A stretch of DNA of 14,159 nt. It comes from Pseudomonadota bacterium (GTDB lineage Bacteria > Myxococcota_A > Polyangia > Haliangiales > Haliangiaceae). Position numbers and translations under genes: made by a program. The DNA lies in NCBI GenBank assembly GCA_023430775.1, contig JAEYYY010000506.1:1-14159 (forward strand). Direction: 5' to 3'. Position 1 is the first letter of the stretch; the number at the start of each line of letters is the position of its first letter. This document shows, one piece after another, positions 8,434 through 14,159 of this stretch. The notes under the pieces were generated by a model. The model was not told the DNA's origin. It searched no databases and saw nothing but the letters and a program-made list of their open reading frames with translations.

Positions 8434-9434
8434 GAGACTTCTCCCCGAAACGGGTGCGCCTCGAGTGGGTGATGGCAGCGGTATGCCGAGGTGCCGATCG
8501 TCACCAGCTCCGGCTCGGTCTCGCGACAATCGGCCTGCACCGCCGGGCAGCGGTCGGCGAACTTGCACCCCTTCGGCAGCTCGAACAGCGACGGCACCAT
8601 GCCGGGGATCTCGACCAGCCGCTTCCGGTCGCCCGCGGCCGTCCCCTCGCCGTAGCTCGGCACCGAGCGGAGCAGCCCGGCGGTGTAGTGGTGGCGCGGC
8701 GCCGCGAACAGATCGCTGGCCTTCGCTCGCTCGACGATCCGGCCGGCATACATCACCACCACCTCGTCGCAGGTCTCGGCGACGACGCCGAGGTCGTGGG
8801 TGATCAGCAGGATCGACATCCCGAGCTCTTTCTGGAGCGCCCGCAAGAGGTCGAGGATCTGGGCCTGGATGGTGACGTCGAGCGCGGTGGTGGGCTCGTC
8901 GGCGATCAGCAGGTCCGGCTTGCAGGCGAGCGCCATCGCGATCATCACGCGCTGCCGCATCCCGCCCGACAGCTGGTGCGGATACGAATCGACGCGCTCG
9001 ACCGCCGACGGGATGCCGACCTTCTGAAACATCTCGATCGCGATCCGCCGCGCCTCGGCCTTCGACTTCTTCTGATGGAGCTGCACCGCCTCGCCGACCT
9101 GATCGCCGACGGTGAACACCGGGTTCAGCGAGGTCATCGGCTCCTGGAAGATCATCGCGATCCGGTTGCCGCGGATCGCGCGCATCTCGGCCACCGGCAG
9201 CGCCGCGAGGTCCTTGCCGGCATACAGGATCTTGCCGCTCGCGATCCGGCCGCTGGCCGCGACCAGCCGCATGATCGACAGCGCGGTGACGCTCTTGCCA
9301 CTGCCGGATTCACCGACGACACCGAGCGTGCCGCGCGCCGGGATCTCGAACGACACGCCGTCGACCGCACGCACGACTCCATGCTCGGTTCGAAACTCGG
9401 TGACGAGGTCTTTGACCTCGAGCACGGCGGCCAT
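8430..9434 (-). CDS. oppD: Peptide/nickel-type ABC transporter ATP-binding protein (OppD/DppD class)
   Basis: This 334-residue ATPase is the partner of the overlapping OppF-class protein. The motifs are Walker A G-E-S-G-S-G-K-S (41-48), Q-loop F-Q-E-P-M-T-S-L-N-P (96-105), signature L-S-G-G-M-R-Q-R (155-162), Walker B L-L-I-A-D-E (175-180) and H213 in I-T-H-D-L. The M-T-S-L-N-P and G-M-R-Q-R wording is typical of DppD/OppD rather than OppF. The C-terminal extension has cysteines 290, 296, 303 and 320, the possible iron-sulfur ligands. The ATG at 9434 is preceded by a weak AAGG about nine bases upstream. The gene starts 35 bases after the Calx-beta lipoprotein. Pairing D and F ATPases is usual for this transporter family; what is unusual is that no permease or solute-binding gene flanks them. 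Confidence 0.93.
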   Translation of the reverse strand: MAAVLEVKDLVTEFRTEHGVVRAVDGVSFEIPARGTLGVVGESGSGKSVTALSIMRLVAASGRIASGKILYAGKDLAALPVAEMRAIRGNRIAMIFQEPMTSLNPVFTVGDQVGEAVQLHQKKSKAEARRIAIEMFQKVGIPSAVERVDSYPHQLSGGMRQRVMIAMALACKPDLLIADEPTTALDVTIQAQILDLLRALQKELGMSILLITHDLGVVAETCDEVVVMYAGRIVERAKASDLFAAPRHHYTAGLLRSVPSYGEGTAAGDRKRLVEIPGMVPSLFELPKGCKFADRCPAVQADCRETEPELVTIGTSAYRCHHPLEAHPFRGEVS

Positions 9435-9469
9435 CGGGCCGACCTTAGCGCACTTTATTCGCCCGCTCG

Positions 9470-10969
9470 TTAATCGATGATGGTGAGCTCGTGCACCGAC
9501 GGCGTACCGAGCGATGCGTTGGTCGGCCCTGTCAGCGTGAGCACGACCGTCTCGTCCGGCTCGCTGCCGGGTGGGTTCTGGTGGATGTCCACCGTGATGG
9601 TCTGCGACTGCGAGTCGGGATCGAACGTCAGCGTGCCCGGTGCGAGCGCGAAGTCGTTGCCGCCGTTCGAGGCCGGACCGTTGGTCGCGGTGCCACCGAC
9701 CGTGAAGGCCACCGTGACCGTCCGGTCGCTCGGGTTCGACAGCGTGACCATGACGGGCTTGTTGTTGGCCGATTCGTTGACCGTCGAATCCGGCATCGCG
9801 AACTGGACGGTGGGGCGATCGTTGGCGTCCTCGGAGATCGATAGCGTGAAGCGCGAATTCGCCTGCACGCTGGCGTTGGTCGCGGTCGTCAGCTCGACGA
9901 TCACCGTCTCGACGAGCTCGTCGCGGGTGTCGTTGGTGATCGCGATCGTGAACGTCTTGGTCTTGTCGCCGGCGACGCCAAACGTGTGCGGCGCGAACTC
10001 GACGCTGGTCCCGCTGACGGTCGCGTCGGTGTCCTCGGCGGTGTCGTCGGCGTTCTGCCGTGCGTAATTGACGGTGATCGGCAGCTCGGACTCCTCGCTC
10101 AGCACCACCGTCACCGTCGCGCTACCGCCCTCGGGCTGGGTGTCGCTGTTGACCATGATCGTCGCGATCGGCGGGGTGTCGTCGTCGAGGATCGAGTGGG
10201 TCGAGATCCTGTCCGTCCCGAGGACCAGGTTCTGCGACGCCCCCTTGAGCTCGAAGATCACGGTCTCGATCGCGAGCTCGTCGCGCGGATCGTTCTTCTC
10301 GCCGATCGGCACCGTGGCCATCATCGCGCCGTCGGGAATGTTCACCACCGTGCCCTCGGTGATCGCGTAGTCGTCGCCATCGGCCGGGGCGGTCGCGCCG
10401 CCGGTGACGCCGACGACGACCGTGCTCGTCCCCTCGGACGGTGCCGTCAACACGACGGTCAGGTTGGTCTGGGTGTTCTCGGTGGTCGAGGTCGCGGTCT
10501 GCGCGAAGGCGACGCGCGGCAGGATGTGGTCGGAGATCAGCACCGTGTGGATCGCCTTGTTGGCGTTGAGGGTCGCCCCCTCGGCCGCATCGAGCGCGAG
10601 CGCGAAGCCCTCCGCTGCCTCGGTGTCGTCGAGGTCGTGCACGATGTCGACCTCGACCTCGACCCGCGTCTCGCCCGGTTCGAACACCAGGTCGTGGGTG
10701 ACCACCTCGAAATCGATCAGCTCCTCGGCTGTGCCTGCCCCCTGCAATGCCGTGCACTTGACGGTGACCCGCTGACTGCTCGGCTTGTTCAGCACCACCG
10801 GGATCGACAGCTTGGTGCCGGCCTCCGTCAGGCCTTCATCGCCACCCGAGTCCGAGAACTCGAAGCCGACGATCGGTGGAGTCTCCGCCGCATCGGCACC
10901 GGGATCCGGCGACGAGTACGAGCAAGCCCCCACCACGAAACTGACGGCAACCGCGAAGCGATTGACCAT
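9470..10969 (-). CDS. Calx-beta repeat lipoprotein
   Basis: This encodes a 499-residue exported protein. A short signal peptide ends in a lipobox-like V-G-A-C with Cys16 as the presumed lipidated residue, followed by a Ser/Pro/Asp/Ala-rich linker. The rest is four Calx-beta-type repeats of about 115 residues, at roughly 33-148, 149-262, 265-380 and 383-499. Each begins with a hydrophobic strand followed by an acidic E-rich turn (E-G-L-T-E, T-T-E-N-T, Q-P-E-G-G, V-N-E-S-A), has T-V-x-V/T-V-T-V strands, and ends with an acidic D-D-D or E-D-A-N-D linker. Such beta-sandwich repeats often bind Ca2+ or act in surface adhesion; here that is inferred. No enzyme domain is seen. GGAGG four bases before the ATG is a strong ribosome site. 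The gene follows copA by 39 bases and precedes oppD by 35, but shares no evident function with either. Confidence 0.85.
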   Translation of the reverse strand: MVNRFAVAVSFVVGACSYSSPDPGADAAETPPIVGFEFSDSGGDEGLTEAGTKLSIPVVLNKPSSQRVTVKCTALQGAGTAEELIDFEVVTHDLVFEPGETRVEVEVDIVHDLDDTEAAEGFALALDAAEGATLNANKAIHTVLISDHILPRVAFAQTATSTTENTQTNLTVVLTAPSEGTSTVVVGVTGGATAPADGDDYAITEGTVVNIPDGAMMATVPIGEKNDPRDELAIETVIFELKGASQNLVLGTDRISTHSILDDDTPPIATIMVNSDTQPEGGSATVTVVLSEESELPITVNYARQNADDTAEDTDATVSGTSVEFAPHTFGVAGDKTKTFTIAITNDTRDELVETVIVELTTATNASVQANSRFTLSISEDANDRPTVQFAMPDSTVNESANNKPVMVTLSNPSDRTVTVAFTVGGTATNGPASNGGNDFALAPGTLTFDPDSQSQTITVDIHQNPPGSEPDETVVLTLTGPTNASLGTPSVHELTIID

Positions 10970-11008
10970 GCGGCCTCCACCCGAAGGATCGCCCAGATCG
11001 CCTGCGAG

Positions 11009-13180
11009 TCACAAGCCTCGTGAGGCCCTGTCAGGAAGTGTTCGTCGGAGCGCAAGTGACGAGATCAACACGGAGACGCTCGATAACGACATCGCGGCAC
11101 TCGCGAACACCGGCGACAGCAGCCCGGCGGCCGCGATCGGGATGCACACCAGGTTGTAGGCCGACGCGGCGATCAGGTTGCGCCGGATCGTCCGCAGCGT
11201 GGCCCGCGCCAGCTCGAACACCACGGGCAAGGTCGCGATCCCACCGTGGAGCAGCGTGACGTCGGCAGAGGCCGCCGCGAGATCGGTACCGGTGCCGAGC
11301 GCGATGCCGAGATCCGCCGACGCCAGCGCGGGCGCGTCGTTGATGCCGTCGCCGATCATCGCCACCCGGCCGCGCGCCCGCAGCTGGTCGACCAGCGCCG
11401 CCTTGCCGGTCGGCCGCAGCCCCGCGTGTACCGTCGAAATGCCCACCGCATCCGCGATCGCCCGCGCCGAGCTCTCGCGATCACCGGTCGCCATCACGGG
11501 CTCGATGCCGAGCGCGACCAGCGCGGCCACCGCCGCCGGCGCGGACTCGGCCGGCACGTCCGCGATCGCGATCACGCCGGCATACGCGCCGTCGATCGCG
11601 ACGTGACACAGCGACGCCGTCGGGTTCGCCGGATCCGCCGGCGCGTCGATCCCGGCGAGGGCCAGGTACTCGCGGGTCCCTACCAGCACGCGCTTGCCGG
11701 CGACCCGCGCGACGATCCCGGCGCCGGGCTCGACCCTGGCGTCCTCGAAGGTGTCGAGCGTCAGCCCCCGCGCGCGCGCTCCGTCGACGATCGCGCGCGC
11801 CATCGGATGCTCGCTCGCCTGCTCCGCCGACGCCGCCAGTCGCAACACCTCGGGGTCCGGATCGTTGACGATCGTCGGCGTGCCGGCGGTCAGCGTCCCG
11901 GTCTTGTCGAGACACGCGATGTCGATCCGGCTCGCCGCCTCGAGGGCGACGCCGTCGCGAAACAGCACGCCGAGCTCCGCACCGCGCGCCGTCCCCACCG
12001 CCACCGCGGCCGGGGTCGCGAGACCGAGCGCGCAGGGACACGCGATCACCAGCACCGCGACGGCGTGCTCGATCGCGCTCTCGCTGGTGGCTCCGGCGAG
12101 GAGCCACCCGATCAGCGTAGCGAGCGCGATCGCGAGCACGATCGGCACGAACACGCCGCTCACGCGATCCGCCAGCTTCGCGATCGGCGCCTTCGCACCC
12201 TGCGCGTCCTCGACCGCGCGCGCGATCCGCGCCAGCGCCGTGTCGCTGCCCGCACGGGCGACTCTCACGACCAGCGCGCCGAACGTGTTCACCGTGCCGG
12301 CGTAGATCGGCGAGCCCTCGGCCTTGTCGACGGGCAGCGACTCGCCGGTGAGCATCGCCTCGTCGACCGCGGAGGTTCCCTCGATCACCGTGCCGTCCGC
12401 GCCGATCCGGTCGCCGGGGCGCACGCGCACCGTATCGCCGGGCGCCAGCTCGGCGGTCGCGACGTCGCGCTCCTCGCCGTCGACCAGCTTGATCGCGCGC
12501 TCCGGGGCGAGCGACAGCAGACCGCGCACCGCATCGGCGAGCCGGGCCCGCGCGCGTGCTTCGAGCAGCTTGCCGATCATCACGAACGCGACGATCGCGG
12601 CGCCGGCCTCGAAGTACAGCGCGGCGTGGACGTGGTCGCCGGTCAGATATCTCACCGCCGTCACCGTCGACGATGCCCAGGCGGCGCCGGCGCCGAGCGC
12701 GATCAGCGTGTTCATGTCGGGCGAGCGATGCAGCACCGCCTGGACGCCGCCGCGCAGGTACCGCATGCCCGGTCCGAACACGACGAGCGTGCCGAGCACG
12801 AGCTGCGCGATCACGATCGGCGTCGACACCACGTGGGTCATCGCGATCGCGAGTAGCGGCACGGTCGCGACGATCGCGATCGCGGCATCGCGTCGCAGCC
12901 CGCTGGTCTCGTCGGTGTGTGCCCGCTCGATCGCCGCCAACCTGCGTTCGCCGCCGCCGTCGAGCACGTCGGCCGGAACCTCGTACCCGGCGGCCCGGAT
13001 CGCGGCGGCCGCGGCCTCGATCGAGCCGGCGGCATCGAGCCCGAGCCGGGCGCGCGACAGCACGAGGTTGACGTCGGCACTGGTCACCCCCGGGGCCCCG
13101 AGCGCGGCCTTCTCGACCCGGCGCACGCAGGCCGCGCACGTCATCCCCAGAACGGGTAGGTCGATCGTCGTCGGGGTCAT
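11009..13180 (-). CDS. copA: Cu+-exporting P1B-type ATPase CopA
   Basis: This 723-residue pump moves Cu+ (or Ag+) out of the cytoplasm. One N-terminal HMA domain (about 6-70) carries G-M-T-C-A-A-C (12-18). Core motifs are T-G-E (278-280), the transmembrane C-P-C (381-383), phosphorylation site D-K-T-G-T-L-T (425-431), S-E-H-P (457-460) and G-D-G-I-N-D (610-615). The last helices contain Y-N (675-676) and M-S-L-S-S (697-701), the P1B-1 signature that marks Cu+/Ag+ specificity, as opposed to Zn/Cd. Length and single HMA domain are normal. The ATG at 13180 has no Shine-Dalgarno site, and an in-frame TGA lies six codons upstream, so this start is effectively forced. The divergent copZ begins only 14 bases away. 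The Calx-beta lipoprotein gene follows 39 bases downstream. Confidence 0.97.
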   Translation of the reverse strand: MTPTTIDLPVLGMTCAACVRRVEKAALGAPGVTSADVNLVLSRARLGLDAAGSIEAAAAAIRAAGYEVPADVLDGGGERRLAAIERAHTDETSGLRRDAAIAIVATVPLLAIAMTHVVSTPIVIAQLVLGTLVVFGPGMRYLRGGVQAVLHRSPDMNTLIALGAGAAWASSTVTAVRYLTGDHVHAALYFEAGAAIVAFVMIGKLLEARARARLADAVRGLLSLAPERAIKLVDGEERDVATAELAPGDTVRVRPGDRIGADGTVIEGTSAVDEAMLTGESLPVDKAEGSPIYAGTVNTFGALVVRVARAGSDTALARIARAVEDAQGAKAPIAKLADRVSGVFVPIVLAIALATLIGWLLAGATSESAIEHAVAVLVIACPCALGLATPAAVAVGTARGAELGVLFRDGVALEAASRIDIACLDKTGTLTAGTPTIVNDPDPEVLRLAASAEQASEHPMARAIVDGARARGLTLDTFEDARVEPGAGIVARVAGKRVLVGTREYLALAGIDAPADPANPTASLCHVAIDGAYAGVIAIADVPAESAPAAVAALVALGIEPVMATGDRESSARAIADAVGISTVHAGLRPTGKAALVDQLRARGRVAMIGDGINDAPALASADLGIALGTGTDLAAASADVTLLHGGIATLPVVFELARATLRTIRRNLIAASAYNLVCIPIAAAGLLSPVFASAAMSLSSVSVLISSLALRRTLPDRASRGL

Positions 13181-13194
13181 GCTAGGTTGCCGCC
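13181..13194. promoter_or_regulatory. 14-bp divergent copA/copZ start-to-start gap
   Basis: Only 14 bases separate the copA ATG (minus strand) and copZ GTG (plus strand). Neither gene has a Shine-Dalgarno match here, and two full promoters cannot fit. Either the promoters lie inside the opposite coding sequences or both messages are leaderless or nearly so. An 8-bp palindrome, GTGATCAC, at 13195-13202 includes the copZ start codon. I could not identify a CueR- or CsoR-like operator. Confidence 0.5.
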
Positions 13195-13401
13195 GTGATC
13201 ACCACCTTGCGGGTCACCGGCATGACGTGCAACGGCTGCCGGAAACATGTCGACGCGGCGTTGCGCGAAGTCCCCGGCGTGACCGCCGTCCAGGTCGATC
13301 TCGAGAGCGGGCAGACCAAGGTCGTTCACGACGGCGCGACGCTGCCGGCCACGCTGATCGCCGCGGTCGAAGGCGCCGGCTACGCAGCCATCGCGCAGTG
13401 A
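13195..13401 (+). CDS. copZ: Copper chaperone CopZ (single HMA domain)
   Basis: This 68-residue protein is one ferredoxin-like heavy-metal-associated domain. G-M-T-C-N-G-C (9-15) provides the two copper-binding cysteines, followed by R-K-H-V-D-A-A-L-R-E-V-P-G-V helix and turn, a V-Q-V-D-L-E strand and a final helix ending V-E-G-A-G-Y, all typical. It would carry Cu+ in the cytoplasm and hand it to the HMA domain or transport site of the divergently encoded CopA. The start is GTG at 13195; a TTG at 13207 is the only near alternative and would trim four residues from the first strand. No Shine-Dalgarno site is visible. The Cys-rich peptide gene follows 42 bases after its stop, so the two probably share a transcript. 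Confidence 0.93.
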   Translation: MITTLRVTGMTCNGCRKHVDAALREVPGVTAVQVDLESGQTKVVHDGATLPATLIAAVEGAGYAAIAQ

Positions 13402-13419
13402 TTTTCCCTGTCACGCTCG

Positions 13420-13434
13420 GGGCGATTCGCGCCC
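13420..13434 (+). other. Small hairpin between copZ and the Cys-rich peptide gene
   Basis: GGGCG (13420-13424) and CGCCC (13430-13434) form a perfect five-pair, all-GC stem with the five-base loop ATTCG, ending nine bases before the peptide's ATG. There is no T-run, so it is not a normal terminator. It could lower ribosome access to the peptide start or mark an RNA-processing point. In GC-rich DNA a stem this short can be chance. Confidence 0.25.
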
Positions 13435-13443
13435 AGTACGTGC

Positions 13444-13569
13444 ATGAAGATTCTCCGCGCCCTGGCATTCCTCACCTTCCTCATCCCTGTCTCGGCGATG
13501 GCCTCGGACGCCGCATCGTCGTGTGACTGCTGCGATCGATGCCCGCCGAACTGCCCCTGCTGCCACTGA
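13444..13569 (+). CDS. Small secreted Cys-rich peptide, candidate copper-binding protein
   Basis: A 41-codon gene that automatic callers would probably miss. It starts M-K-I-L-R, continues with a hydrophobic core (L-A-F-L-T-F-L-I-P-V) and a signal-peptidase-like A-M-A at 18-20, predicting a mature peptide of about 21 residues. That peptide contains C-D-C-C-D-R-C-P-P-N-C-P-C-C-H (27-41): seven cysteines and a terminal His arranged as two C-x-C-C motifs around R-C-P-P-N. Clustered thiols of this kind bind soft metals such as Cu+; that role is inferred from composition and from copZ and copA next door. The 34 G/C-ending codons out of 41 match the neighbours. It lies 42 bases after copZ, and its stop is one base before the ECF sigma GTG. 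There is no clear Shine-Dalgarno site, the main reason for caution. I recognise no named family. Confidence 0.7.
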   Translation: MKILRALAFLTFLIPVSAMASDAASSCDCCDRCPPNCPCCH

Positions 13570-13570
13570 C

Positions 13571-14092
13571 GTGAACCACCGCGAACAGCTCGATCGCTGG
13601 ATGACGGCCGCCGCCGAAGGCGACCGTGCGGCCATCGATCCGCTGTTTCACGCGCTCGCTCCGATCCTGCGGGGCTATGCCACCCGCTTCCTCGGCGATC
13701 CGACGCTCGCCGAGGATTGCGCACAGGATGCGCTGGTCCGGCTGTTCGCGCAGATCCAGCGCTACGACCGCACGAGGGATGCGCTGACCTGGGCCCTCGC
13801 GATCGCGACCTGGGAGTGCCGCACGGCACGGCGCCGGATCCATCGCCGCAACGAGACGCCGGACCTTCCCGAGGCGGCCCTCGATGGCGCCGCCGTCGCC
13901 GAGGAGCGCGAGCTGGTCCGAGCCGCGCTCGCCACGCTCGGCTCGCTCGCTCCCCGCGACCTCGAGGTGATCGCGGCCGCGCTCGACGACGACGACCAGC
14001 TGCGCGCGCGGCTGGCTCCCGCGACGTTCCGCAAGCGTCTCGAGCGCGCACTCGGCAGGCTCCGGCTGTCGTGGAGGTCTCGCCATGTCTGA
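13571..14092 (+). CDS. ECF-type RNA polymerase sigma factor
   Basis: This 173-residue protein has region 2 at about 10-92 (A-A-E-G-D-R-A-A, L-A-P-I-L-R-G-Y-A-T-R-F-L, D-P-T-L-A-E-D-C-A-Q-D-A-L-V-R-L-F, then W-A-L-A-I-A-T-W-E-C-R-T-A-R-R) and a region-4-like C-terminal part at about 112-168 with R-D-L-E-V-I and T-F-R-K-R-L-E-R-A-L-G-R-L-R. Such factors direct polymerase to dedicated promoters, often under an anti-sigma factor. I start it at GTG 13571, one base after the Cys-rich peptide's TGA, implying reinitiation; the frame reaches back to ATG 13523, but that would overlap the peptide and add 16 residues without region-2 similarity. The in-frame ATG at 13601 is another option. Unlike copper-sensing CorE sigma factors of Myxococcus, it has no Cys-rich C-terminus: only Cys50 and Cys83 occur. 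Confidence 0.88.
   Translation: MNHREQLDRWMTAAAEGDRAAIDPLFHALAPILRGYATRFLGDPTLAEDCAQDALVRLFAQIQRYDRTRDALTWALAIATWECRTARRRIHRRNETPDLPEAALDGAAVAEERELVRAALATLGSLAPRDLEVIAAALDDDDQLRARLAPATFRKRLERALGRLRLSWRSRHV
14071..14087 (+). promoter_or_regulatory. Strong Shine-Dalgarno site inside the sigma gene for the next gene
   Basis: GGAGG, a few bases before ATG at 14085-14087, lies within the last codons of the sigma gene. It supports a real start there and tight coupling of the two genes. Confidence 0.65.
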
Positions 14093-14159
14093 TCGTGAGG
14101 TCCTGCGGCGCGTTCGCCGCGCCTACGAGGTCGGCCACCTGCGGAGCGGTGTGGCTGTG
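14085..14159 (+). CDS. Start of a gene coupled to the ECF sigma gene, possible anti-sigma factor (truncated by window)
   Basis: Only 25 codons are present, reading M-S-D-R-E-V-L-R-R-V-R-R-A-Y-E-V-G-H-L and continuing past the window edge. The ATG overlaps the end of the sigma gene by eight bases and has a strong ribosome site. Genes overlapping an ECF sigma gene in this way commonly encode its anti-sigma factor, and an Arg-rich cytoplasmic helix before a membrane segment would suit that, but nothing visible proves it. No zinc-binding HxxxCxxC motif appears in the part seen. Confidence 0.6.
   Translation, partial: MSDREVLRRVRRAYEVGHLRSGVAV

Noticed and set aside
5302..8472. A plus-strand open frame of more than 1000 codons opposite the DUF4388 and oppF genes
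   Set aside because: Its composition (Leu/Arg/Asp/His/Val-rich, without motifs) is that of an antisense shadow in high-GC DNA, and the minus-strand genes have clear family motifs.
8434..8568. 45-residue N-terminal extension of the OppF-class protein
   Set aside because: It is antisense-like Arg/Gly/Pro-rich sequence overlapping oppD; the GTG at 8433 has a good ribosome site and matches the family start.
11015..11026. GCCTC-GT-GAGGC palindrome at the end of copA, considered as a terminator
   Set aside because: The two-base loop permits only a four-pair stem, it lies within the last codons, and no T-run follows.
11246..12856. Long plus-strand open frame opposite copA
   Set aside because: Arg/Asp/His/Gly-rich with no domains; it is antisense to well-recognised copA motifs.
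13176..13226. Inverted GTCATGC / GCATGAC pair around the copA-copZ gap, considered as an operator
   Set aside because: Each arm is explained by coding needs: the copA start codon on one side and the Gly-Met-Thr of the CopZ metal site on the other.

Overview
The window is high-GC DNA (by eye about two thirds or more G+C, with codons ending mostly in G or C). Gene content fits a myxobacterium-like Deltaproteobacterium (Myxococcota): a long DUF4388/J-like/TPR protein, a Calx-beta lipoprotein, a compact ECF sigma operon, and frequent GTG/TTG starts. This placement is inferred from gene content and style; no rRNA or marker gene confirms it. I saw no tRNA, rRNA, CRISPR array, insertion sequence or phage gene.

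Layout. (1) 1-2593, plus strand: the 3' part of an RseP/site-2 metalloprotease gene, tsaB (tRNA t6A synthesis) overlapping it by one base, a hairpin and a possible promoter, a 57-residue DUF465-type coiled-coil protein starting at TTG, and a 149-residue uncharacterised protein. (2) 2585-13180, minus strand: eight collinear genes, in transcription order copA (Cu+ P-type ATPase), a Calx-beta lipoprotein, two peptide-ABC-transporter ATPases (OppD/OppF type, overlapping by 4 bases), the DUF4388/J-like/TPR protein, a short HPF/RaiA-like protein, a small membrane protein, and a LeuA/homocitrate-synthase-like enzyme. The last gene overlaps the plus-strand gene tail to tail by 9 bases. (3) 13195-14159, plus strand: copZ (copper chaperone), an easily missed 41-residue secreted peptide with seven cysteines, an ECF sigma factor starting one base after that peptide's stop, and the beginning of a further gene overlapping the sigma gene.

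The most interesting part is 11009-14159. copA and copZ diverge with only 14 bp between their start codons. copZ is followed by the signal-peptide-bearing Cys-rich peptide (C-x-C-C-x2-C-x3-C-x-C-C-H) and the ECF sigma gene. I read this as a candidate copper-handling and sensing cassette in which the peptide binds or reports envelope copper and the sigma factor may drive the response. The gene identities are well supported; the functional link is inference. The other genes look like ordinary chromosomal genes with some unusual architectures: a J-like domain without HPD, three PDZ-like segments in the protease, peptide-transporter ATPases without permeases, and a LeuA-like enzyme with altered motifs.
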